Assembly: GCA_000697665.1 (NCBI GenBank)
Contig: KL197711.1
Location: 1,422,761-1,486,760 of the forward strand
DNA length: 64,000 bases
Origin: Jaapia argillacea MUCL 33604
Lineage: Eukaryota; Basidiomycota; Agaricomycetes; Jaapiales; Jaapiaceae
Direction of reading: 5' to 3'
Shown: positions 22,650 through 35,323 of the stretch, piece after piece
Numbering within the stretch: the stretch's first letter is position 1
Layout of the letters: each line of letters begins with the position of its first letter
Position numbers and translations under genes: made by a program
The notes under the pieces: model-generated
Seen by the model: only the letters and a program-made list of their open reading frames with translations
Told to the model about the DNA's origin: nothing
Databases searched by the model: none

Positions 22650-24524
22650 TTAAACCTTCCTGGGTCGGCCCCTGCCACGAGAAGCCTTAGGTTTATCGCT
22701 CAAAAACCCAAAGTTCCTCTTTTCAGGCTCGATCCACTCGACACCAAGCTCGGTGAGAAGAGAAGCTTCGCTATCGGTGGGGACGTGTTCCCAGATCCCA
22801 CACGCATCCGCGTCTTCCTCTCCCTTTGATGAAAGCTTCGTTTTCGACGAGGAGGCAGAGGCATTTGCTACCTCTGTCGCTTCCGAAGCCCCAGTAGAAT
22901 CGCCGGATGGTACCCATCGCCATAACCCAAATTCATTAAGATGCATACCCATCTTTGCAGCTCGTGATCGCATATCTCGATTGAAATCAAGGTCTCCCGT
23001 GAGCGAGAGCAGGGCAGATGCCTTGGATTGTAGTGGTGCCAGGCTGGAGTCAAATACGGATATCGAAGGCTATTAGAAGGGTGGCCCATCATGTATATGA
23101 TACTGCAACTTACTTGAGATCCAACCTGCGATAGGCGCCAAGATTCTTCGACGCAGCTTCTAATCTCTCTTCTGCTGTCTCCCATTCACCAGTTCTCTTC
23201 CTCTTCGGAACTCGCGCGACGCCTTGGAACTTCTTCGTCCCGCTCGACAACTTCCCAGCTATTACCCCGCACTTCTCCAGAGGCTTGACGACTTCGTCCA
23301 ACAGTATCGATTTTTCACGCTCAGAGAGCGATACGGATGTAAATGAGAATGGGATCGAGGGTCTGCCTCTCTTCGGCGTGTTGGTGGAAGTCGTGGGGGA
23401 GAATGGTGAAGGAGATGGAGGAGGCGTAGGGAGGGTGTCGAATGAGGGGTGGAATAAGAGAATGTCAATGTCGTTGGATTGGGGAGCACCTCTACGACTC
23501 CAGGGATGTGAGTTACGGAGGGATACAAAATTGAAGAACTGGGACATACTAGCTCCCCACAAGGTGCAGATCAAATTCAGGCGAGATAGTTTCCTGGATT
23601 AATGTCTAGAGCATGAGGTAAACTCGGGGGTGACTCAAAGTGACAACGACAGAAGTCGAGAACTAACGGCCACTGCTTCAGCCTCCGAACGACCGACAGG
23701 TGTTTGGAGGTGCTTTGCAAACTTGACCCCGACACGCATAGCTGGCTTCAACCTTTCTAGGTATTCAGGTTTGTGAAGATCTGCAAGAGTCATGCACCCA
23801 GCTTCGACGAGGTCGCGGGCGGCCTTAGGCCTGGAGAATCGTACACGCGGTCATCTATTAACCTCCTGGTTGAAGGTGGGACGTGGAAAAGGGCGTACCC
23901 AATCGAAGGAACCTCCTGCAAAGCTGCCACTGCTCTTCTCTTCATCTTCGCTTCGTCGATGGATTTGTTCACACTCGGCGACGTACTGGACGATATAGTT
24001 AATTGCGAACTGGATACCTACCTGTGGATTTGAGGTTCGGATCACGGGACGAAGGGTTAAGTGACCTACGGACATTACTATCCCCCAGGCGTCTGGCAAA
24101 AAACTCGTTTATTCGACGAGCAATCCCGACTCCAATCCCATGCACCTAGAGAGCACAAAAGGGTAAGATTTTAGAAAGAGAGGCGACAAGAAGATCCTCA
24201 CACCCTTCACATCGTCCACCGAACGTACGGGATGGTCCAATTGTTTAATGGCTTTAATTGCATTTGCGAATGCACGGATTTTGAAGACATTCTTGTCCGG
24301 TGCTTCCTGTTCTTTCTGCATACCTTGGAGATACTTCAGCACATCAGTTTCTCGGAGTGAATTGCGAGCTTACTTTCCGTCAACATGTCAACGATGTCGT
24401 CTTTTGCTGAAGCATCATCCTGACGGACATCTGCGGCAGAGGCAAAACGTCGTAGCTCTTGTCGAATATGACGACAAATCGGTGCAGGGCGACGGATGTG
24501 AGAGGCTCGTAAAACGTTCCACAT
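22650..24524 (-). CDS. family X DNA polymerase (beta/lambda-like) with presequence-like start and AT-hook tail
   Basis: Gap-filling polymerase of base-excision repair or end joining. Eight exons (24374-24524, 24211-24323, 24066-24145, 23899-23985, 23668-23830, 23550-23593, 23114-23497, 22650-23043) give 471 residues. An Arg-rich, acid-free start (MWNVLRASHIRRPAPICRHI) looks like a mitochondrial presequence and no BRCT domain is present. Two helix-hairpin-helix motifs follow (VHGIGVGIARRI; VPSIGPKAARDL). The palm has GSYRRG, the Asp pair in SNDIDILLFHP and the third Asp in RRLDLN; SLTGDLDFNR completes the nucleotide site. A ~60-residue disordered insert separates the second and third Asp blocks. 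The C-terminus ends RGRGRPRKV, an AT-hook-like motif. Exon 3/4 junction is the least certain. Confidence 0.9.
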
Positions 24525-24823
24525 GAAGTTAGAGCAAAGCTAGAGGGAACTTGAGTAACCTCGGCTGCTCGTCCTGGTCAACAGCGCCGACGCGTTCCTT
24601 ACATAACACTCGCGTCCTTCATTATTTCCTCTCATCACGACAAGCGAGCGATCGAATCTCCCCGGGTCTCATACGTATTGACTTATAGTCAATATTCTTC
24701 ACGATTCTGCGCAAGGATTTCTCCTTATTCCAAGCCAACCCAGCTCTCGCTTTCCTCCCCATCTGACATCCGCCTTGCAAACTTGAATCCCTCGAGGCTT
24801 TATCCCGGCGCTGCTGGTCTGAA
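24525..24823. promoter_or_regulatory. divergent promoter between Pol X and SNF5
   Basis: 299 bases separate the two start codons. It holds no gene; CT-rich stretches near 24640-24660 and 24745-24765 are typical of fungal core promoters. No TATA box seen. Confidence 0.5.
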
Positions 24824-26774
24824 ATGGCGGATTCGCAGAATCCACCTCCCAATGGCGCCAATTTTTCCTTTGGAGCAATGTCGGATGCGCAGTTGCAACA
24901 AACTATGACCCAGTTGGCGGCTGCCGGACGATCCCAGCATTTTCAACCGTATGCATCCCCTGCGCCTCAGGCTCCTCCCGCACCCAATGTGACATGTGAG
25001 CTCGTCTATAGCCACTGATAGCACTCAACTGACATCTATTTGCAGCAACATATCTTCAAAATATTCGAAACTGGTCAACCTCCACCACTCCGCCTCCACG
25101 AACGCCGGTGCCAGGAGGCCAACGAACGCGTACCCGTGCGACTCGTAGCAGCAATCTCGCTCCAGCTCCAACACCTCAGCCTATCCCTCAACCCACATAT
25201 TCTCAAGTCGCGTACCAACCACCCCCTCTCACACACCCACAACCTCCACTCCCACCACCGCTAAACGCTCCGTCCAAATCACACCCCCGTGCCCCTCTAC
25301 CGACTCAACCCCAAGCCCTTGTTTCCACATATGCTTCCCGCCTACGGACTGGTGCGACGTTACTCATGCAACCCATCCTTTCTAATCCATCGGAGAAAAC
25401 TACTGGGACAACCACTCGCGCACGTCGAGGTGGTGCAGTAAACTATGCAGATCCTGGATCCGGTGACGAAATACCAGACGCCGGAGCGTTAGATTCAGAT
25501 GACTCAGATTTTGTGGCGAGTGGAGGAACGAGGACAGCTCTTCGAGCCGCTGGTCTGGGAAGGAGGATTCCACCCGGCGGTGTCTCCGTTTTCCACGCAA
25601 GTGGGGTATCAACGCCCCTCGGTGTCCAGCAACAGCAACCTCAAGGAAAGGCCGAATTGGACCAAAGTTATCTAGGTCTGATCCCTCCACAGAGATTTAT
25701 TGTTCCAAAATCCTTTGCTCCAACGAAACACGATTATTTGTGAGAATTTAGTCATTTCCGTTGTGGTCAATTCGGCTGAACCATGTTGGCTCTCGGATGC
25801 AGTACCGATGATGTGATGGAGGCCCAAGCAAAGCGTCAGACATCCCTTATCCCCATCCGCGTGGAATTCGAGACAGACACGCACAGGATCCGCGATTGTT
25901 TCGTTTGGAATCTCCGAGAGAGCCTCATCACCCCCGAAGCTTTCGCGCGGATATTCTGTACTGATCTTGATCTACCACACACTCCGTGGGCGGAAACCGT
26001 GGCAAACCAAATTCGAGCGCAAATCGAGGATCATGAAACTGTCGCAACAATGGACGTCTGTGTAGATGAAGCTGTGTCGCAAAGTCACACTGAAGGAGAC
26101 GAACTTCCCGAGTGCAGAGTTGTACTGGCTGTAAGTCACCTATTGAAATCCTGTATTTTGTGTTTGACGATACGACGGTAGCGGCTCATTCTATTTCTTG
26201 AAAGCTTGATGTACAGATAGGAACTCATCACCTTCGCGACCATATCGAATGGGACCTTCTCTCACCCCTCACACCGGAAGCATTCTCACAGAAATTATGC
26301 GCTGAACTCGGGTTATCAGGCGAGGCCATCCCACTGGTGGCACATGCCATACACGAAGAAATATTAAAGCACAAGAAAGATGCAATTGAATGGGGCGTCA
26401 TTGGCGGAGAGAAGGAAGTTGCAGAAGATTTTGCTTCCGGGGATAAACCTCGCGACAAGAGTGGTTTGAGCCTGTTGAAAGACAAGACAGGTCTCGGCCT
26501 CGCGTGGGGAAGAGCGCCGAAGGATGGGCGTGGACCGAAGGTTTTGAAAAGCGTTTGGCGAGACTGGGCTGAGGCTGAGGAGTTTAGGACGAGGTTTGAG
26601 GTCCTGAGTGCTGAGGAGGTGGAACGGAGAGAGATCGAAAAGGAACGGGCGAGCCGGTATGTGCTACGTTCAATAGGCTCCCACCTCGCATATCTGATGG
26701 CGGCATATAGACGGTTACGGAGGGAAACGTCCAAGTTTCAAAGCAGTTTGGTAGGGACAAGACGACGACGATAA
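24824..26774 (+). CDS. SNF5: SNF5/SMARCB1-family chromatin remodelling subunit
   Basis: Core subunit of SWI/SNF- or RSC-type remodellers. Five exons (24824-24995, 25046-25739, 25803-26130, 26205-26656, 26711-26774) give 569 residues. The first ~290 residues are Pro/Gln/Thr-rich with an acidic patch (DSDDSDFVASGG). The SNF5 domain has both repeats: SLIPIRVEFETDTHRIRD ... WNLRESLITPEAFA and LDVQIGTHHLRDHIEWD ... SPLTPEAFSQKLCAELGL, followed by a Trp/Arg/Glu-rich C-terminal helix region (SVWRDWAEAEEFRTRFEVL). It could be Snf5 or its paralogue Sfh1; the long N-terminus leaves this open. It is convergent with the DCAF5-type gene, the two stops 156 bases apart. Confidence 0.92.
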
Positions 26775-26930
26775 CCCGCGCGGTATACGTGGATCAGTCC
26801 CTCTAGTTCGTCTGCGCATGAACGAGTAAGAGTCGTTGATCTGGCGCCTCAAGCTCAAGCTTGGGGCCCTCTATGTACTTGCTCTTCAGTCTTGTACGTC
26901 TCAGGCCAGAACCACTTTGCCACTATTGGC

Positions 26931-29174
26931 TTATGACCAGTCAGAGCCATCGGAATCGTCGACATCCACACCCCCTGAGTCAGAGTCCGACCCCCCTCCC
27001 CAAATGCGCACGGTAAATGGATCTGCATTTCCTTCCTGTCGAAGAATTCTGTCGGCAGAAACGTAATTCAGCGATGTCGCGTATCGCTGACGCATGGACA
27101 TACTCATCAAATAGGGCAATGGTATCGTCGTCGATCTCATCTTGGTCTTCAGAAATTGTCGAATGCCCAGTAGTCAGGGCGTGAATAAAGCGCCTATGGT
27201 CCTCTTCATTCACATCGGGGAGCATGCGAACATCGCTTGGCGTTGGCAGAAGGCCTTCAACGCAAGGGGAGGATGCTGTCACACTGTGAAGGACAATGTG
27301 CCGCTCGATCCCGGAGGTGACCAAGTGAAGGAAGTGCGGGTGCATAATGGCGGAATTGACAATGGATTTATGCCCTGATTGGTGGCTCTGTGAGGACAAG
27401 CTACGCCCAGGATGTTGTTACTGACCATTCACTGTGCAAAAAGGTGTAGAGAGTTCCTGAGGGATATATCGTGGCTCCCACGTCTTACTAGCAAATGCTG
27501 AAGTGTGTTCATGGAGACTTATGGAAAAAACCATCGGATCCCGAAGACTGCTCACCAATGGTATTAGGTCGCTGGATCCACTCGTCAAAACTGATTTCTT
27601 CTCGACTATCCACCAATTTGCCAAGATCGGGGATTTTCCAAACGTATCCTCTAAAATCGTCGGAGCCCGTGGTGTAAAATTGGTCGTTGTCATAAATTGA
27701 ATCGCTGAAGGTGCCATGCTATAAGATAGCATCAACCTATGATCTGGAAACAAGATAGCGCCGATGCGACGAACTTTGATGGTGCATGAATTTGAGTAAG
27801 TTCGCACACCAGGAGGAACAGGAATCCCAGAAGAAAGGTTTCGTCCGCTGCAGGTCGCTAGGGGTTGCGGATCTGACAAGGAATAGATTGTTGGGAGATA
27901 ATGCTAGAGGGAATCGTCTCACCACAGGACAATTTACCTGAAGTGCAACACTCACCAACATCAATACACCCAACTTTCTGCCTGGTTTGAATGCAGTCAG
28001 CACCGATGGCATAAATAAAAATGCGCGCTCACCATCTTTATCAAAAGATAAATTGCTGACTTCCGGATTACAGAGCTGTGAGGCCGATTGCTTGGATAGA
28101 GTCGTGTTATACTGTTCAAATGCTTTGTGAAAGGGACGTACATCAGTTGTTGTATCTATCTCACCTTCTGAACAATGCCATCCTTCGTGCGACTACTGCG
28201 AGGGCCAAATGCCATTCGAGTGTCGCGAAGGGTCACTTTGCCGTGGTTGTCACTCGTCGCAAAGATGTGTTCCATCGTCGGATGGCATTTGACGTCTGTG
28301 AATTCACAATCGTTTTGCAGCGTACCCTGTGCATTAGTCAACGTAGAGCCAGCCCTCATATCATGTAGCATGATGCTTCCATCTTCACTGATGATCACAT
28401 TCAGCTTCCACGTTGGTGGGCATATTATTGCTCTCACCTGGCGCTCATGAAGATCTCGTCCTGTACCGGATGACAGGAGACCGCTCTGACATTGTCCTGA
28501 AAGCAAGTAGTCATGTCGAGTTCGAATTTTTTAGTATGATAACGTACATTATGCCGCTCAACTACGTCAAGAGGACGTCCAAGTCCGGTGGGTGAGTGGG
28601 ATAAATCATAGCGATAGATCGAGTCGTCCGTGCCCCCGCTAATCGGTGCGATGTGACAATCGAGGCGACAACGTAACTCAACAATACGCACGCGAGCAGG
28701 TATTGGTTATGAGCGGAGAACGCCACCGCAAAGACGTTGCTCTAGCAGGTCATCTTCAGTGGTAGGTTCTTCACGAAGAACTTGCAGCCTCACACGTGGA
28801 CCCAGGAACATGGCAGACGGTCGGGAAATATCTTCTTGATGAAAGTCCCAGAGGAGGACTCGAAGATCTGCAGAACGACGGTGAGGAGGAATGGAGTGAT
28901 TGGAGGAGAGATAATCCATACCATCTCCGGCACTTGCGAGCCATCTGCCTTCGCCAGAGGAGAAGACGAGGGCGTTCACACAGGATGTATGCGAAGAAAG
29001 CTTTCTGAGAACACCGAATGAGTGAGTATTGAGGTGTAAACAGACTTTGAACAACTTTGAATAAGGAAATCCTTGGTTTAAGAGATTGGCAGCTGCATCG
29101 CTCCGAGCACGATGGGAGACTCTAGATGTAAGTTGTTCCGTTGGACCCAGTGTGGCAGGATTGTTGCGAGGCAT
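26931..29174 (-). CDS. DCAF5-type WD40 protein
   Basis: Likely substrate receptor for CUL4-DDB1 ubiquitin ligase. Fourteen exons give 508 residues, several very short (26 bases at 27956-27981, 43 at 28033-28075, 50 at 28692-28741). WD40 repeats can be read from the N-terminus: SSHTSCVNALVFSSGEGRWL ... DDLRVLLWDF; NVFAVAFSAHNQYLL ... DDSIYRYDL; DNVRAVSCHPVQDEIFMS ... GSIMLHDMR; DCEFTDVKCHPTMEHIFAT ... KVTLRDTRM; then the DCAF5-specific region TYSNSCTIKH ... FYTTGSDDFRGYVWKIPDL, and GHKSIVNSAIMHPHF. The C-terminus is acidic and ends SDSDSGGVDVDDSDGSDWS. An in-frame ATG at 29243 is possible but the chosen start begins MPRNNPATLG. The second exon uses acceptor GAAAG. Confidence 0.85.
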
Positions 29175-29565
29175 ATTTCGAGAGGCACATGGCCGTTGTG
29201 GAGAAGGAAAGGGCGGACACTGCAGCTTTGGGAAGCAGAACACCGGCGTCTAAATTATGAGGCAATCACACACCAAGGAAGCGCAAAAAGAAGTTCGTGC
29301 AGTCAGGAACGTATAAGTAGATCAATGGAGAGGCTCGAATACAGGATTATTTATGGGAGCAATTCGTAGCTACCGAAGTGTACAGACTAATAACATGCGA
29401 AGATCCGTTCTATTTCGTGATGGCTCTATGTGGCTGAGAGGTGAGGAATTCTATATTGACAGTCTATTGGGAGAGGTATGAAGAAGAGAGCAGCAGATTA
29501 AAGTAGCTGACTGAAGCAAAAGGGGAGCAAGGGGATAATTTCAAGAACGAAGCCAATAAATACGA
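29175..29565. other. short intergenic stretch, no gene seen
   Basis: About 390 bases between the DCAF5-type start and the CreA-type stop, both on the - strand. Holds the promoter of the first and the 3' UTR of the second. Confidence 0.5.
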
Positions 29566-31896
<2,331 letters not shown>

Positions 31897-34800
31897 CGAG
31901 CGAAAGCCGATGAGTTGTATTGAAGAGTTAGAGTCAGAGAGTGGTCTTGAATAGGCGTTAGTCTCGGGTAGGCAGTGGCACCATATCGCCATAGCGGGCG
32001 AACGGTGACGCACCTGGTATGAAGGTGGGTCGGGAGTACAGTCTCGACCTGGATTCGATGGTGTCTAGGGGGTCTATCAATAACTTATCCGTCCGAGAGA
32101 TTCTTCTATGTGTAAATCGGATAGCAGGGCAACCCGAGCGAGATGAAAAGACGGGGAGGGATGAAAGGGATAAATTTGCAATGTAACACAGCAGTGGCTC
32201 AAATCATGAGCGATGTGGGCCGAAGAGAAGGGAAAAGCTGGAATCTGGTCTGCACCAGAAGAAAGAAAAACGTCAGCGTCAGATGGGTACGGAAGCAGGG
32301 CAATAGACAGTCACAGCACCGCAAACCGGAGCTATACATGTGAAATAAGGGTCCAGAAGATAAAAAAACCTACGTAACAGGAGAAGACTGATAGCAGGGG
32401 CGGAATCTATGAGTGTGGGGGTACAGCGAATGTGGGGCTGGCTTTCAGTTTCACCAGCTTGTTACACGAATTGTCCAGGGGATTGTCCAGAACAAAAAAA
32501 AAATCTGGAACGGAAGTCACCTCATGGCCTTGGACTGGTTATCGTTCTCTGGGCGGCATGTTCGAGCACGTCGGCGCCAGTTTCTTCCTGTTGTAGAAAC
32601 CTCCACATTTGGGATCGACGCTTATTGGGGCTCCGCTTCACGACTGCGTCCTCAGTGCGGCCCTGCGTACCGACCGGCACCCTCCTTGCCGGCCTTCATC
32701 CTTGTCCCTGTTTGCGACATCGACGGCGATCAACTTCCAATCCCCCATCCTTGTACACAAAAAATAGCTGGCGAGAACCTTCCAAGAAAATCCTTACCTC
32801 TCTCTATCTTTATCCAGACCTGCGTTGGGGCGTCATAGAACCATGCAGTAGCTTGAAGACTTAGCCTTTAGGGGTGCGGTTTCAAAATTGGGTCTAAACC
32901 GCATTGTGTTGCCCTCTCAACGTGCCCAACGTGCGTGCGGGTTAGGTGTCAATGACGCCTAAACACGAAAATGTTCCACATTGCGAGGCACATTCATCGC
33001 GCCCATATTATTCCCCAAATGTCGAGCACTGCGTGCTCGCAAACGGGTCATTCTCGGCGACCCAGGACAGCGTGGAACACAGACTTGGTACTGCATCTCT
33101 TACGTGGAGCGTCGTTTTCGGAACGCTTTACGTTCGGCTCCCCACGTTGGTATGTATGAACGGGATCTCTATTTCCCTCGCTTGGTGGCCGCAATATATT
33201 CCCCTGTATCAAGAACATGAAGATCAGAGATTAGTCCGAGATATCTATCCACTTCGTCTCCTGCTCATATCAACAGGTTTCTGTTTATGCTGCTATGCCA
33301 CCATCCGTGAGTGTTCGACCCCACGATCTCTCGTTCTCATGCTCTCCCATCATCCCGCTGTCGAATTGACATTGGCCAACTTTACTCAAAATACCGCGAG
33401 GACCGCATATCCAAGCGCATCTTACCCAGCCCTGGTCCCTACGGAAATCCTGAATCCGCGTTTCCCCTTGGCCCTGCACACTCTGCTCTAATTCTGCTCT
33501 CACGGCACCTATGTCACGAGTACGGAACGTTCTTCTCGGTCCACAGTCTTGCCCGTCACCCCACAAAAACCCCACAGGAAGCCCGATTCCCCGCGCTTCG
33601 AAATCTCTGTGCCTTCTATTGCCTCAACTACCTCGGTCACGACCGAGCCTCCTCTGCCTGCTGTACCAGTCTTCGCCGGCTGATGTCGAGTTTCCGATAG
33701 CCGCGTTACCGCCTTGCGCTGATCACTGCTCCGGGCGGATCCGTGCCCAAGCTGCGTGTCCTTACATCTATCCTTCCTGATTATCTTTTGGGACCTCAAA
33801 TCCTGGGCGCCGTCAAATTTATGGACGGTGCTCTTTGTTTAATCTGCAACAAACGAAGTAACCCGATTGCGGTTAACATTGATTCAACCTACTTGGCCCC
33901 GTTACATTTCCAGAGCTCACGTATTGAGCGCTGGGAGCCTGCTTCGATAGAATTATTCGGTTATCAATTGGGCGCTTCCCCTGAGAAGCTTACCAGATGA
34001 TTTACCAGCTGGTCCTCCGGACGCACCCGCCTTGCCGCTGCGTGAGCACCTTCTCAGCGCTTGTTCTGTTTGTCCCCCCTCGACGAAGACATATGATGCT
34101 CAGACAAAGTTTCATGAAGTTCTCCTGTTCCCTCGTTCAACCCTCCGCTACGCCTGGATCCTATGCACGGGAAATGGATGTGCGTCTGGACGCCCCCGCG
34201 TATACTCCCGAGTTGCATTGCATCGATTGTCTCATGAGGCATGGCCGATGCTTATACGCTTTCCGCTTCTTATCCGGAGGAATAAGCGGGTTTGTGGATC
34301 CCTTTTCCCCCTTCCCAAACGGTTACACAACTGAAACTTCCAACGTTGCTGGGCGGTTGAAATTCGTCACCGTGGTTATGGCGGTTCTAAAACACTAGGT
34401 CGCGACAATGCGGCACTGGGAAGTTGGAGTGTTCTCCGGTGCCCCACTCCTGTGTTACTGTCGTACGAGACATCTGGTGATTCATATTGGTGAATTTCCA
34501 CCGTGCGCAGTACTATGACGGAGACTAATGATATACAATGCACGTTCTCTTTGCACCAGGTGTAAAGAGTGTGGGATCGAACCCTCTGGATCCAAGCCTG
34601 GTGTGTGTGCTTCATCGTTCAATGATGCCTTAAAAGGAGACGTTTATGCACGCAAACACTGGTTATGACACGCACTCTGAAATTTCATCAAGGATCCCCC
34701 CTCCATGCCTATCAATTGGCATCTCCGCCTTCCCTGCACTCCAGAGGCTGGCGGTGGGATTGCAACACCCCCACAACTTTCTCTCCGGTGCACCCGACTG

Positions 34801-35323
34801 TTCGTGCGATGCAGGAACGGACGACGGTTCGTCGGATCGGAGAGCGACTACTTCCGAGTGAGTTTTTGGTTGTGAAGGTTTCCTCGTCGCGCTCGCGGTC
34901 GAGTCTGGATGATACCCGATGGGAAGGCCCACCTCCCCGCATCGTGTTGCTTCCGTCTCTCGGGGATCTAGCAGGTATTTGATATCTCGAGTGTCTGTGA
35001 TCGCGTAGCTTCTTTTGCTCGGCAAGGTTATCGTCTTCACAATCTGTATCTCTCTCCTGCCAAGCACGCGAACGTTATCATATCTTTGTTCTTCATCATT
35101 TCCAATTGTCGAACGCGTATCCGAGGCGCTCGTGTCGGTGCGACTGCCGACGGGCACGCCATTGGGCGTCACCGACGCGAAATGTCACATGTCACAGACA
35201 ATGGTGGTGGTGTGATCTAACGCTCTCACGCTTGCAGGTGACTTGATATTGATATTGATCCACGCGGCTGAACTGACTCAAACTGGTCACTCCGAGCTGA
35301 ACCACCACCACCCTTGCATTGTC
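31897..35323. other. 3.4 kb region without a supported gene
   Basis: Largest gap in the window, between the divergent starts of the CreA-type gene (-) and the F-box gene (+). Many short frames occur. The longest are + frames near 32946-33491 and 33743-34334 (the latter reads LFGYQLGASPEKL then, in another phase, PDDLPAGPPDAPALPLREHL) and a - frame at 34663-35172. None has a recognised family. Poly-purine runs (A9-10 near 32492) occur. It may be mostly regulatory DNA of the CreA-type gene or contain a decayed gene. Confidence 0.4.
34573..34583 (-). promoter_or_regulatory. isolated Pol III B-box match
   Basis: On the - strand the sequence is GGTTCGATCCC, an exact match to the tRNA B-box consensus. 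No acceptor stem, D-arm/A-box or anticodon arm can be folded around it, so it is not a tRNA gene; it may be chance or the trace of a tRNA-derived element. Confidence 0.2.

Noticed and set aside
24336-24373. 23-base intron after Pol X exon 1
   Set aside because: Too short to splice; extending to the next acceptor gives a 50-base intron and a normal continuation.
34520-34620. tRNA gene on the - strand suggested by an exact B-box
   Set aside because: The T-stem pairs over only two bases and no D-arm, anticodon arm or acceptor stem can be formed around it.
31897-35323. Remains of a transposable element in the large gap
   Set aside because: No terminal repeats, target-site duplication or recognisable transposase or polymerase motif found by eye.
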